Source: Muricoccus nepalensis (lineage in GTDB: Bacteria; Pseudomonadota; Alphaproteobacteria; Acetobacterales; Acetobacteraceae). From it: a stretch of 64,000 nt of DNA. This document shows, one piece after another, positions 33,592 through 42,476 of the stretch. The DNA lies in contig NZ_RCZP01000027.1 of the NCBI RefSeq assembly GCF_006438825.1, positions 14,500 through 78,499 on the forward strand, in the 5' to 3' direction. The notes under the pieces were generated by a model that had not been told where the DNA came from, searched no databases, and saw only the letters and a program-made list of their open reading frames with translations. The position numbers and the translations under genes were made by a program. Numbering within the stretch: the stretch's first letter is position 1; every line of letters begins with the position of its first letter.

Positions 33592-34452
33592 TCAGGCCGC
33601 GGCCGGCGCCTCGCCCTTGGCCGAGGCCGCGAGCCAGCCCCCGCCGACGACGAGCGCGGCGGCGACCGCGACCCGCGGCCCGGCCTGCCCCTCGCCCGAG
33701 AGCAGCAGCAGGAGGGTGGAGGCCACGGGCACCGCGTAGGCGAGCGTGCCGAGCAGCCGGGGGTCGCCCCGCTTCATGCCGACGTCCCAGAGGAAGAAGG
33801 CGGCGCCGACGGGGCCGAGGCCGAGCAGCAGGGCGGCGGCCCATTCGCGGGGGGTCGGGACCACCGTCGTCTCGAAGGCGAGGTGGGAGAGGGCGGCGAG
33901 GAGGGCGGCGCCGAGGCAGAAGCCCGCGACGGCCTCGGTCGGCACCCCCGAGAGGCGGCGGGCGGTGACGGAGTAGAGGGCCCAGACGAGGGCCGCCGCC
34001 GCCGCGCAGAGGAAGCCCGGCACCGCGCCCGGCGGGAAGGCGGCGCCCGGCCCGACGACGAGCGCGCAGCCCGCGAAGCCGAGCGCGACCCCGGCCAGGC
34101 GGCGCGGCCCGAGCGGCAGGCCGAGGATGGGAGCGGAGAGGGTCACGATCAGCAGCGGCCAGAGATAGTTGATGAGGCTTGCCTCCACCGGCGGCGCCCA
34201 GGCGAGGGCCGCGAAGTAGAGGGCGTGGTAGCCGAAGAGCCCGCCCACGCCGTGCGCCCAGGCAATGGGCGGCTGGCGCAGCGCGGCGAGCCGCCCGGTG
34301 AGGGCGAGCCAGGCGGTCGCGAGGATGCCGGCGGCGGCGAAGGCCATGGCCGTGACCTGCAGCGGCGGCAGCCCCGCGGCGCCGCGGGCGAGCAGGGCGA
34401 GGAAGGCCCAGAGGGCGAGCGCGCCGATGCCGGAGGCGGTGGCGCGGTTCAT
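33592..34452 (-). CDS. EamA/DMT-family transporter (YddG-like)
   Basis: 286 residues with ten predicted membrane helices in two EamA repeats (about 5-135 and 150-275). Landmarks are YHALYFAALAWAPPVEASLINYLWPLLIV in the first and YAVPVASTLLLLLSG in the second. This pattern resembles the YddG aromatic amino-acid exporters, but the substrate cannot be told. It is convergent with the methyltransferase. Confidence 0.85.
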   Translation of the reverse strand: MNRATASGIGALALWAFLALLARGAAGLPPLQVTAMAFAAAGILATAWLALTGRLAALRQPPIAWAHGVGGLFGYHALYFAALAWAPPVEASLINYLWPLLIVTLSAPILGLPLGPRRLAGVALGFAGCALVVGPGAAFPPGAVPGFLCAAAAALVWALYSVTARRLSGVPTEAVAGFCLGAALLAALSHLAFETTVVPTPREWAAALLLGLGPVGAAFFLWDVGMKRGDPRLLGTLAYAVPVASTLLLLLSGEGQAGPRVAVAAALVVGGGWLAASAKGEAPAAA

Positions 34453-34545
34453 TGCGCAAGCCCGGCAACCGGGGCGCGGAGGGCGCGTTGCCCCTGCATC
34501 CTGCCGGATCTTTCCGGCGCTGGCCTGGGCGAGGAGTTGGACACG

Positions 34546-34905
34546 GTGGGCTTCCTGATTCGAACGGTCATCACGGCCGTTGCCTTCTACATCGCGGCGA
34601 ATGTCGTGACCGGGCTGTGGTTCTCCAGCCTGACCACCCTGATCATCGCGGCGATCATCTTCGGCGTGGTGAACGCGGTCATCCGCCCGATCGTCGCGAC
34701 CCTGTCCCTGCCCGTCACGGTGCTGACGCTCGGCCTGTTCACCCTTGTCGTGAACGCCTTGATGCTCGGGCTCACGGCGCTGCTGATGCCGGGCATGCGG
34801 ATCACCAACCTTTCCGCCGCCTTCTTCGGCGCGATCATCATCTGGCTGGTCTCGTGGCTGGCCAACAAGCTGGTGGGCGACCGCACCGCGGCGGTGGCGC
34901 GGTGA
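34546..34905 (+). CDS. Small four-helix membrane protein (phage-holin-IV/DUF family)
   Basis: 119 residues with four hydrophobic helices: FLIRTVITAVAFYIAANVV, LTTLIIAAIIFGVVNAVIRP, TVLTLGLFTLVVNALMLG and SAAFFGAIIIWLVSWLAN. IRPI and the LP-T-LTLGLF turn are typical of the 'mycobacterial 4-TM phage holin' superfamily (PF04020), chromosomal membrane proteins of unknown role despite the name. GTG is chosen because gaggag lies ten bases upstream. Confidence 0.85.
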   Translation: MGFLIRTVITAVAFYIAANVVTGLWFSSLTTLIIAAIIFGVVNAVIRPIVATLSLPVTVLTLGLFTLVVNALMLGLTALLMPGMRITNLSAAFFGAIIIWLVSWLANKLVGDRTAAVAR

Positions 34906-35036
34906 CCGCGGCCGTCCTTGCCGCCGTCGCGATCACGGCGGCGGTGGCCGCCGCGCTGGCCTCCCTCGGCGCGCCCCCGAAGGCGATTCCGGTCCGGGCG
35001 CGCCGGAGGGGTCACGGCCCCGGCAACGGGCGGTAG
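34902..35036 (+). CDS. Possible 44-residue membrane peptide
   Basis: A GTG overlapping the preceding stop by four bases (GTGA) opens a frame with one hydrophobic helix (AAVLAAVAITAAVAAALASL) and a basic tail. The coupled start makes it plausible, but it is short and overlaps the 3' end of the YciI-like gene by 25 bases. Confidence 0.3.
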   Translation: MTAAVLAAVAITAAVAAALASLGAPPKAIPVRARRRGHGPGNGR

Positions 35037-35647
35037 GGAAGCGGCGCGAAGCGCGTGAGGTGCCAGGCGGTGTCCCTCCAGACACCGCCGGTCATGTAGG
35101 GATCGACGGCCCACCAGGCCCTGGCTTCGTCCAGGCTCGGGTGGGCCGTTATCGCGACCGAGCCCACCATCCGCCCCCCGGGCGCGTCGAGGATGGCGCC
35201 GCCGGCGGCGAGGAGGCCGGTCTCGGCGGCCGGGTGGACGCGGGCGAAATGGGCGTCGCGCACCGCGAGCCGCCGGGAGAGGGCCTCGGGGTCGGCCCCG
35301 TCGCGGGCGATGGCGATGCTGTGGGTCGGGCTCGGCGCGGCCGGGCCCGATGACGGGAGCGGGCGCCAGGGCAGAGAGGCGAGGCGGAAGGGATGCGTCG
35401 CGTGGCTCTCCCAGACGCCGCCGCGGCGGAAGGGCTCCGCCTCGAGGTAGCGGTCGAGCGCCGCGTCGGCGACGAGGAGGAGCGAGCCGCGATAGGCCCC
35501 CGCCTCGTCCATCACCGCCACGCCGAGAAGGAGGTCCCCGGCCTCGGCTAGGCTCGCGAGCAGGTCGAGGTGGGCGGGGCGGACGGCGCCGATCCGCTCG
35601 GCGGCGTCGGCGGCGCCCTTTGCCAGCACCAGGGTGCAGTCGGTCAT
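35012..35647 (-). CDS. Protein with two YciI-like domains
   Basis: 211 residues containing two ferredoxin-like YciI domains in tandem. The first (about 1-95) has RPAHLDLLASLAEAGDLLLG and RYLEAEPFRRGGVWESHATHPF. The second (about 105-211) has RDAHFARVHPAAETGLLAAGG and WWAVDPYMTGGVWRDTAWH. YciI domains usually form homodimers; here one chain holds both halves. A functional His-Asp pair as in dehalogenase-like members cannot be confirmed. A ggagg ribosome binding site supports the start. Confidence 0.75.
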   Translation of the reverse strand: MTDCTLVLAKGAADAAERIGAVRPAHLDLLASLAEAGDLLLGVAVMDEAGAYRGSLLLVADAALDRYLEAEPFRRGGVWESHATHPFRLASLPWRPLPSSGPAAPSPTHSIAIARDGADPEALSRRLAVRDAHFARVHPAAETGLLAAGGAILDAPGGRMVGSVAITAHPSLDEARAWWAVDPYMTGGVWRDTAWHLTRFAPLPYRPLPGP

Positions 35648-35729
35648 GGTCGGTCCTCCCCGGGTCATCCCGGACGGGAGGCTGGCCCGCCCGGGCCGCC
35701 GCGGCAAGGCGGCGCGGGGGGCCGTGCCG

Positions 35730-35969
35730 CTAGCGGTTCGTGCGGCCGAGCTTGCCGGGGTCCACGCCGCCATCGGGCGTTGTGTCGTTGGCGGTGTCGC
35801 CCTCGTCGGTGTTGTCGCCCTGCAGGACCGCGGGGTCGGTGCCGCGGCCGAAGGTGCCCTTGGAGGAGCCGATGCCGGGGTTGCGCTCCTCGTCGGAGGG
35901 CGGGCGGGGGATGCCCTCGCCCAGCCCCTTCTCGTTCGGGCCGCCATGGGGATGCTTGGACGCTGTCAT
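35730..35969 (-). CDS. Small hydrophilic hypothetical protein
   Basis: 79 residues, rich in Gly, Asp, Asn and Pro, with no hydrophobic core, so probably disordered (KHPHGGPNEKGLGEGIPRPP, DNTDEGDTANDTTPDGGVDP). A strong ggagg ribosome binding site lies before the ATG. No family recognised. Hydrophilin-like stress proteins have this composition, but that is speculation. It lies 68 bases after phbB on the same strand. Confidence 0.65.
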   Translation of the reverse strand: MTASKHPHGGPNEKGLGEGIPRPPSDEERNPGIGSSKGTFGRGTDPAVLQGDNTDEGDTANDTTPDGGVDPGKLGRTNR

Positions 35970-36037
35970 CGTCGCCTCCGTTCCTTGGATTGGAACGGAG
36001 GTAACGGATGCTGGCCGACGCGGTTCCCCGTGCGGCC

Positions 36038-36760
36038 TCAGTACATGTGCTGGCCGCCGTTGATGGAGAGGGTGGAGCCGGTGATGAAGTCGGCCTCGTC
36101 GGCGGTGAGGAAGGCGACGCCGCGGGCGATGTCGTCGGCGGTGCCGAGGCGGCCGCGGGGGATGCGGGCGATGATCTTCTCGAGCACGTCGGGCGGCACG
36201 GCGCGCACCATCTCGGTGTCGACGTAGCCCGGGGCGATGGCGTTCACGGTGATGCTGGCGCGCGCGCCCTCGAGCGCGAGGGCCTTGGTGAAGCCGTGGA
36301 TGCCCGACTTGGCGGCGGCGTAGTTCACCTGCCCGTACTGGCCGGCCTGGCCGTTGATCGAGCCGATGTTCACGATGCGGCCGAACTTGCGGGACGACAT
36401 GCCGTCCCAGACGAGCTTGCAGAGGTTGAAGCAGGAGCCGAGGTTGGTGTCGATCACGTCGTCCCAGGCCTTGCGGTCCATGCGCTTCATCGTGTTGTCG
36501 CGCGTGATGCCGGCGTTGTTGACGAGGATCTCCACCGGCCCGACCTCGGCCTCGATCTTCTTCAGGGCCGCGGCGCACTGGTCCCAGTCGGAGACGTCGA
36601 ACTTGTAGGTCGGGATGCCCGTGCGCTCGGTGAAGGCGCGGGCCGCCTCGTCGTTGCCGGCGTAGGAAGCGACGACCGTGCGGCCGTTCTTCTGCAGATG
36701 CTCGCTGATGGCGGCGCCGATGCCGCGCTGACCCCCGGTGACGAGTGCGATGCGTGCCAT
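36038..36760 (-). CDS. phbB: Acetoacetyl-CoA reductase
   Basis: 240 residues, an NADPH-dependent SDR that makes (R)-3-hydroxybutyryl-CoA for polyhydroxybutyrate. Cofactor motif TGGQRGIG at the N-terminus; NNAGITRDNTMKRM is diagnostic of the PhbB group. The catalytic Ser and the Tyr/Lys pair are in VNIGSINGQAGQYGQVNYAAAKSG. It ends LSINGGQHMY. It is separated from phaA by about 3 kb and is probably expressed on its own from an aaaggtcc ribosome binding site. Confidence 0.93.
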   Translation of the reverse strand: MARIALVTGGQRGIGAAISEHLQKNGRTVVASYAGNDEAARAFTERTGIPTYKFDVSDWDQCAAALKKIEAEVGPVEILVNNAGITRDNTMKRMDRKAWDDVIDTNLGSCFNLCKLVWDGMSSRKFGRIVNIGSINGQAGQYGQVNYAAAKSGIHGFTKALALEGARASITVNAIAPGYVDTEMVRAVPPDVLEKIIARIPRGRLGTADDIARGVAFLTADEADFITGSTLSINGGQHMY

Positions 36761-37016
36761 GGTTGGACCTTTCTTGGACGTGGGCTCCCGTCCGTGAGGC
36801 TGGCGCATGGGCCAAGGGGCTTCAAGGGGGGCCTCATGGGCGGAGCCCGCCGGATAGCCGCCCCGGCCGCCGTTTTCTTCCCCCGGCCGCGGAATAGGTG
36901 CCCGGCGCGAGAGAATGGTGGCGGCACAACCCCCTGGCGGTGTAGGACGCCGCCGCCCGTGCGCACTCGCGGCACCCACCGCCGCGCCGCCCGCCGCCAT
37001 CAAGGACCGCCTCCCC

Positions 37017-37205
37017 ATGGACACTCCGATCGCCGCCGTGCTCTGGCCGGAAGAGGCCGGCCGCGACATGGCCGCGCTGACGCGCCTCATGGAGCACCTG
37101 GAGCGGTGCTGCCTGGAGCTCGGGGCCGACGAGGCGGCGGGCCACCTGGCGGAGGCGGCGGCCTGCCTGACGCAGGACCGCGCGCAGCGGCGCATGGCGG
37201 CCTGA
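37017..37205 (+). CDS. Small hypothetical protein
   Basis: 62 residues with two likely helices (LTRLMEHLERCCLELGADEA and AGHLAEAAACLTQDRAQRRM) and a Cys pair. The ATG is nine bases after an aagga motif. No family recognised. It is divergent from phbB and upstream of the acyltransferase. Confidence 0.5.
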   Translation: MDTPIAAVLWPEEAGRDMAALTRLMEHLERCCLELGADEAAGHLAEAAACLTQDRAQRRMAA

Positions 37206-37302
37206 GGGACCCGGGCGCGGCCCGGATCCGCCGCGCCGCCCTTGCGGGCGCGCGCATGCGCTGGTAGCCGCGGGGCCCTCCCGATCCCCTCGGTGCCCAG
37301 CC

Positions 37303-38446
37303 TTGCAACGATTGCCGCGACAGCCGGAACTCGACGCGCTCCGCGGCCTCGCCGCCCTCTCCGTGCTCCTGCACCACAACCTCGTGGCGGCCGGGCTGCT
37401 GAGGGGATGGCTCTACGACGTCCTGGAGGCCTCGCCGCTCCGCGGGCTCGTGTCGGGGCGCCCGGCGGTGCTCTTCTTCTTCGTGCTGAGCGGCTACGTC
37501 CTCGCGCGCTCCCTGCGCGGCACCGGGACCGGGCGCTCGGCCGGCCGCTACGCGCGCTGGGTCCTGCAGCGCGCCGTGCGGCTCGGCCTGCCGACCCTGG
37601 GCGCCCTGCTGCTCTCGGTGCTGCTCTACCGCCTGACCTATGACGGGACCTGGCCCGGCCAGACGCCGTGGCTGCGGCAGCAGCTCTGGCGGCATCCGCC
37701 CGAACTGGGCGAGTTCCTGCGGCAGGCGCTGCTGCTCGTGCCGGAGCGGGGCTTCGACCTCGTCTACCCCGTCTGGAGCCTCGTGCACGAGTGGCGGATC
37801 TCGCTCCTCATCCCCGCCCTCGTCGCGGTGCCCGCGCTGGGGGGAAGCCGGGGCGCGGCGCGGCTCGTCCTGGTCGGGGCCGGCCTGTCCGGCCTAGCCG
37901 GCGGCTCCGCCGGGGAGGGCACCTACACCGGCGAGACTGCGCTGGAGGACCTCCGGGCGACGCTCTACTTCCTGCTGCCCTTCCTGCTCGGCGTCGCGCT
38001 GGAGGCCGGCCGCGTCGCCGAGATTCCGGGCGGCTGGGGGATGGTGGCGGCCGCGCTCCTGGCGGTGGCCGGGCTGGCGCGGGTCGGCAGCGACCTCGCG
38101 ATCGTCGCCGCCGCCGCGCTGCTGATCTGGGCGGGGCAGCGGCCGGGGCCGTTCCGGGCGGCGCTGCGGCGGCCGGCGCTGGTCGCGCTCGGCACCGTTT
38201 CCTTCAGCCTCTACCTCGTCCACGAGCCGCTGCTCGCGGCCCTGCACCACGGGCTGCACGACGCCCTGGCCCCGGCCCGGATCGCCGCCCTCAGCCTGGC
38301 CGCCGCGCTGCCGGCGGCCTGGCTGTTCTTCCTCGGTGGAGCGGCCGGCGCACCGGCTGGCCCGCCGGATCACGCGTCCCCGCCCGGGGACGGCGCCGGA
38401 GGGGGCGCTTGCCGCGACGGACCGGGCGAAGGCGGAGCCCCCCTGA
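37303..38446 (+). pseudogene. Acyltransferase-3 family membrane protein with a C-terminal frameshift
   Basis: An integral-membrane O-acyltransferase (OatA/NodX type), using a TTG start at 37303. The catalytic His is in LSVLLHHNLVAAG, with LFFFVLSGYVLARSLRG after it; about ten hydrophobic helices follow. At about 38335 one extra G breaks the frame. Continuing in the next frame restores the family ending VERPAHRLARRITRP and stops at 38446, 18 bases before hemA. In the unshifted frame the tail becomes a random Gly/Pro stretch overlapping hemA by 53 bases. The damage affects only the last 36 residues, so activity may survive. A sequencing error is possible. Confidence 0.8.
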
Positions 38447-38464
38447 GGCCCCGCGCCGCCGCCG

Positions 38465-39685
38465 TCAGGCCGCGCGCTTGCGGCGCGGCAGGCCGAGGCG
38501 GTCCCAGACCGCGGTGAGCGCGCCCGCGAGACGGGCGATGGCGGCGTCGTCGTGCAGCGGCGTCGGCGTGATGCGCAGGCGCTCGGTGCCGCGGGGCACG
38601 GTCGGGTGGTTGATCGGCTGGATGTAAATCCCGTGCTCGTCCAGCAGGAGGTCGCTGGCCGCGCGGCAGAGGGCGGCGTCGCCGACCATAACGGGCACGA
38701 TGTGGCTCGGGTTCAGCATCACCGGCAGCCCTTCGGCGAGAAGGGCGTCGCGGGTGGCGCGGGCGCGCTCCTGGTGGGCCGTCCGCTCGGCGTCGGAGGC
38801 GCGGAGGTGGCGCACGCTAGCCAGCGCGCCCGCCGCGATGGCCGGGGCGAGGGTGGTCGAGAAGATGAAGCCCGAGGCGAAGGAGCGGACGGCGTCCACG
38901 AGGGTCGCGCTGCCGGCGATGTAGCCGCCGCCGACGCCGTAGGCCTTCCCGAGCGTGCCCTCGACGACGTCAATCTCCACCCCCTCCCGCGCCGCGACGC
39001 CGGCGCCGCCGGGGCCGTAGAGGCCGACCGCGTGGACCTCGTCGATGTAGGTGAGCGCGTTGTGGGCGCGGGCGAGGTCGGCGATGGCGCGGATGGGCGC
39101 GATGTCGCCGTCCATGGAGTAGACGGATTCGAAGGCGACGATCTTCGGCGCCTCCGGCGGAAGCTCCGCGAGAAGCTCGGCGAGGTGGGCGACGTCGTTG
39201 TGGCGGAAGACCCGCTTGGGCCCGCCGCCGTGGCGGATGCCCGCGATCATGGAGGCGTGGTTGTCGGCGTCCGACAGGATCGTGCAGCCCGGCAGCAGGC
39301 GCGCGAGGGTCGACAGCGCCGCCTCGTTCGCCGCGTAGCCGGAGGTGAAGACGAGGGCGGCCCCCTTGCCGTGGAGCGAGGCGAGCTCCGCCTCCAGCGC
39401 CACGTGGTGGCGGCCGGTGCCGGAGATGTTGCGCGTGCCGCCGGCGCCGGCGCCGTCCTCGCGGATGGCGGCGATCATGGCGTCCCGCACGGCGGGGTGC
39501 TGGCCCATGCCGAGGTAGTCGTTGGAGCACCAGACGGTGACGGGCGAGCCGTCCGCGCGCCGGGCCGCCGGGAAGGCGCCGGGCTGGCGGTGCAGCGTCA
39601 GGAAGTGGCGGTAGCGCCCCTCCGCGCGGAGCGCGTCGAGATGGGCACCGAGGAGCGCGTCGTAATCCGGCATGGTGGCGGGCAT
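38465..39685 (-). CDS. hemA: 5-aminolevulinate synthase
   Basis: 406 residues. It condenses glycine and succinyl-CoA to ALA, the first haem precursor, as usual in alphaproteobacteria. Recognisable parts are [56 protein letters not shown], the Asp/His pair [13 protein letters not shown], and the PLP Lys in [14 protein letters not shown]. Two ATGs (39685 and 39673) are possible and neither has a clear ribosome binding site. Upstream of it lies an AT-rich patch (ccataattttct, plus strand) that may contain its promoter. Confidence 0.95.
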   Translation of the reverse strand: MPATMPDYDALLGAHLDALRAEGRYRHFLTLHRQPGAFPAARRADGSPVTVWCSNDYLGMGQHPAVRDAMIAAIREDGAGAGGTRNISGTGRHHVALEAELASLHGKGAALVFTSGYAANEAALSTLARLLPGCTILSDADNHASMIAGIRHGGGPKRVFRHNDVAHLAELLAELPPEAPKIVAFESVYSMDGDIAPIRAIADLARAHNALTYIDEVHAVGLYGPGGAGVAAREGVEIDVVEGTLGKAYGVGGGYIAGSATLVDAVRSFASGFIFSTTLAPAIAAGALASVRHLRASDAERTAHQERARATRDALLAEGLPVMLNPSHIVPVMVGDAALCRAASDLLLDEHGIYIQPINHPTVPRGTERLRITPTPLHDDAAIARLAGALTAVWDRLGLPRRKRAA

Positions 39686-39821
39686 ATGGGGGTCTGGCCG
39701 TGCCTGGTCAGGGTGGGGGGCGGGATCACGGGAACGTATCCACCCGGCGGGCCTACCATTTCCATAATTTTCTCGCCCTCCCGGCGCCGGACGCGGGCCA
39801 GGGGGGCGAGAAGCGGGGGTT

Positions 39822-39847
39822 CCCGGGCCGGCCGCGGCCGGCCCGGG
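39822..39847. terminator. Perfect 26-bp GC palindrome downstream of phaA
   Basis: A perfectly self-complementary stretch centred between 39834 and 39835, beginning cccgggccggcc. It lies 22 bases after the phaA stop. No U-tract follows on the minus strand, so it may act as an RNA-end stabiliser or factor-dependent stop rather than an intrinsic terminator. Confidence 0.45.
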
Positions 39848-39868
39848 GTCAACGGGAGGACGCGCCGG

Positions 39869-41044
39869 TCAGGCGGCCTCGACGCACATGGCGACGCCCA
39901 TGCCGCCGCCGATGCAGAGCGTGGCGAGGCCCTTCTTGGCCCCCTGGCGCCGCATCTGGAACAGCAGGGTGTTCAGCACCCGCGCGCCCGAGGCGCCGAT
40001 GGGGTGGCCGAGCGCGATGGCGCCGCCGTTCACGTTCACCTTCGCCGGGTCCCAGCCAAGGTCCTTATTCACCGCGCAGGCCTGCGCCGCGAAGGCCTCG
40101 TTCGCCTCGATGAGGTCGAGGTCGTCCACCGACCAGCCGGCCTTCTCGAGCGCGCGGCGCGACGAGGGGATGGGCCCCGTGCCCATGATGGAGGGATCGA
40201 CGCCCGCGGTGGCCCAGGAGACGATGCGGGCCAGCGGCGTGACGCCGCGGCGGGAGGCCTCGGCGCCGCTCATGACGAGGAGGGCGGCCGCGCCGTCGTT
40301 GAGGCCCGACGCGTTGCCGGCGGTGACGGAGCCCTCCTTCGAGAAGGCCGGGCGGAGCTTCTGCAGGATCTCGATCGTCGTCTCGGGCTTGGGGTACTCG
40401 TCGTTCTCGTAGACGGTCTCGCCCTTGCGGCCCTTCACGGTCACCGGCGTGATCTCGTCCTTGAAGCGGCCGGCCTTCATCGCCTCGCCCGCCTTGCGCT
40501 GGGAGGCGGCGGCGAACTCGTCCTGCTGCTCGCGCGTGATCTGGAACTTCTGGGCGACGTTCTCGGCGGTGTTGCCCATGTGGTAGCCGTGGAAGGCGTC
40601 CCAGAGGCCGTCCTTGATCATGGTGTCGACCATGGCGAGGTCGCCCATCTTCTGCCCGGCGCGAAGCTGCGCGGCGTGGGGCGCCTGGGTCATGCTCTCC
40701 TGCCCGCCGGCGATGACGATCGTCGCGTCGCCCGTCGCGATCTGCTGGGCGGCGAGCGCCACCGTGCGCAGGCCCGAGCCGCAGAGCTGGTTGATGCCGA
40801 AGGCGGTGCGCTCGACCGGGATGCCCGCCAGGATGGCGGCCTGGCGGGCCGGGTTCTGGCCGGCGCCGGCGGAGAGCACCTGGCCGAGGATCACCTCGTC
40901 CACCTCCTCCGCGGAGACCCCGGCGCGCTCGAGCACGGCCTTGATGGCGATGGCGCCAAGCTGGTGCGCGGGCAGGCTGGCGAAGGCGCCGTTGAAGCTG
41001 CCGACCGGGGTGCGGGCGGCGGAGGCGATGACGATGTCGTCCAT
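39869..41044 (-). CDS. phaA: Acetyl-CoA C-acetyltransferase (beta-ketothiolase)
   Basis: 391 residues, a biosynthetic thiolase joining two acetyl-CoA to acetoacetyl-CoA for polyhydroxybutyrate. Active-site Cys88 is in NQLCGSGLR. The His lies in [16 protein letters not shown] and the second Cys in [11 protein letters not shown]. Length and motifs are canonical. A gaggag ribosome binding site precedes the ATG. It is on the same strand as, and downstream of, the PhaE-like/PhaC-like pair, 124 bases apart. Confidence 0.95.
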   Translation of the reverse strand: MDDIVIASAARTPVGSFNGAFASLPAHQLGAIAIKAVLERAGVSAEEVDEVILGQVLSAGAGQNPARQAAILAGIPVERTAFGINQLCGSGLRTVALAAQQIATGDATIVIAGGQESMTQAPHAAQLRAGQKMGDLAMVDTMIKDGLWDAFHGYHMGNTAENVAQKFQITREQQDEFAAASQRKAGEAMKAGRFKDEITPVTVKGRKGETVYENDEYPKPETTIEILQKLRPAFSKEGSVTAGNASGLNDGAAALLVMSGAEASRRGVTPLARIVSWATAGVDPSIMGTGPIPSSRRALEKAGWSVDDLDLIEANEAFAAQACAVNKDLGWDPAKVNVNGGAIALGHPIGASGARVLNTLLFQMRRQGAKKGLATLCIGGGMGVAMCVEAA

Positions 41045-41168
41045 GGGTGCGCTCCTCGTTGATCCCAGGATTTTCCGGCGAGGGGGCCGCTGGGAGGGGG
41101 GTTATAATTGGGGTGATGCTGCGCGTGGCGCGGGGGGCAAGCAATCCCGGGAAGAGCGGGTCTGCCCC

Positions 41169-42476
41169 TCATTCCGCGTCTGGCGCGCGCCCGGCGCCGC
41201 GCGGCAGGCCCAGGACCCAGTCGCGGAGCGGCCGCCAGAGGGCGGTCTCGGCCCGGAGGCCCGCGGCCATGCCGATATGCCCCGCGGGCACGTCGAGCAC
41301 GGTGGCGGCGGGCAGGCGGGCGGCCAGCGCGCGGGCGCTCTCGGGCGGCACGATGCGGTCGCCGCGGGGGATGGCGACGAAGGCGGGGCCGCGCCAGGCC
41401 GCGGGGTCCACCGCCTCCCCGGCGACGCGCCACTCCCCGGACAGGGGGGTGTTGGCGCCGTACCAGCCGCCCAGGCACTCCCGCGCGACGGGGGCGGGCA
41501 GGGGGACGCCGTCGTTCAGCCAGTCCTCCAGCGCCACGAAATGGGCGGCGCGGGGCGAGGCGGGGTCGAGGCGGCCGAAGGCGCGGAACTTGCGCGCGAT
41601 CCCGAAGGGGTCGAGCCCCGCGAAGGCGAGCTGGAGGAAGTCCACCGGCAGCCCGCCCGTCGCGGCCATGACGGGCTCGAGCGAGGGCAGGATGTCGGCC
41701 GAGGCGCGCGCCCGGGCCCGCGCCTCCGCGCCGCCCGCGTGGAAGTCCCAGGGGGTCGCCAGCAGGACGAGGCCGCGGACGAGGTCCGGCCGGCGGAGGG
41801 CGGCGGCAAGCGCCAGGAGCCCGCCCATGCAGTAGCCGACGAGGACGACCGGCCCGCCCGCGGCGCGGGCCGCGGCGGCCAGGCCGCGCTCCAGCCGGCC
41901 GGCGATGAGGTCGCCGAGGGAGAGGCGGTGCTCGGCCGCACCGGGCTCGCCCCAGTCGAGCAGGAGGGGGCGCAGCCCCGCGCCGGCCATCCAGCGGAGC
42001 ATCGAGTGGCCGGGCATGAGGTCCAGCACCGACGCCCGGTTGACGAGGGAGGGGACGAAGAGGGCGGCGGGCGCCGCGCGGTCCGCGCCCCCGTAGTCCA
42101 GCAGCCGGGCCGGGCCGTCGGACCAGAGGGTGGGCGGCGCGGGAAGGTCGCGGCGCCAGGGGTGGTCGCGGTAGGCGACGATGCCGCGGAGGAGGGCGGC
42201 GTCCTCCTGCTGGAGGCGCCGGAGGACGGCGGCGCGGAAGCCCTCGGGGTCAGCGCCGCCGCGGAGGGCGTGCAGGATCCGCCGGTGCTCCGCCCTCGCC
42301 TCGGGCGAGCGCGGCGCGAAGCCCGGCCAGCTCGCGCTCCAGGGCATCGAGCCGGGCGCGGAGGGCGCCATCCCCGGCATCGGGGCGGAGGGGATCGAGG
42401 CCAGCGACAGCCAGGCGCGGCCCAGGGCCAGCGTCAGGTGCGCCGGCAGCGGGCGCGGCCCGCGGCGATGGCTCAT
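41169..42476 (-). CDS. PhaC-like polyhydroxyalkanoate synthase (alpha/beta hydrolase fold)
   Basis: 435 residues. The lipase-box variant GYCMGG (214-219) carries Cys216, the nucleophile of PHA synthases. The Asp is in IPRGDRIVPPE and the His in VPAGHIGMAAG. VPSLVNRASVLDLMPGHSML and LRPLLLDWGEPG are also class-typical. It is shorter than class I PhaC and lacks its long N-terminal domain, as in synthases that need a PhaE-type partner. The N-terminus RRGPRPLPAHLTLALGRAWL looks conserved, so the start at 42476 is kept although it overlaps the upstream gene by 227 bases. ATGs at 42380 or 42347 are alternatives. Confidence 0.8.
   Translation of the reverse strand: MSHRRGPRPLPAHLTLALGRAWLSLASIPSAPMPGMAPSAPGSMPWSASWPGFAPRSPEARAEHRRILHALRGGADPEGFRAAVLRRLQQEDAALLRGIVAYRDHPWRRDLPAPPTLWSDGPARLLDYGGADRAAPAALFVPSLVNRASVLDLMPGHSMLRWMAGAGLRPLLLDWGEPGAAEHRLSLGDLIAGRLERGLAAAARAAGGPVVLVGYCMGGLLALAAALRRPDLVRGLVLLATPWDFHAGGAEARARARASADILPSLEPVMAATGGLPVDFLQLAFAGLDPFGIARKFRAFGRLDPASPRAAHFVALEDWLNDGVPLPAPVARECLGGWYGANTPLSGEWRVAGEAVDPAAWRGPAFVAIPRGDRIVPPESARALAARLPAATVLDVPAGHIGMAAGLRAETALWRPLRDWVLGLPRGAGRAPDAE

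Noticed and set aside
41100-41125. ttataat-like sequence upstream of phaA considered as a -10 box
   Set aside because: No -35 element at a sensible distance; a single AT patch in such GC-rich DNA is suggestive only.
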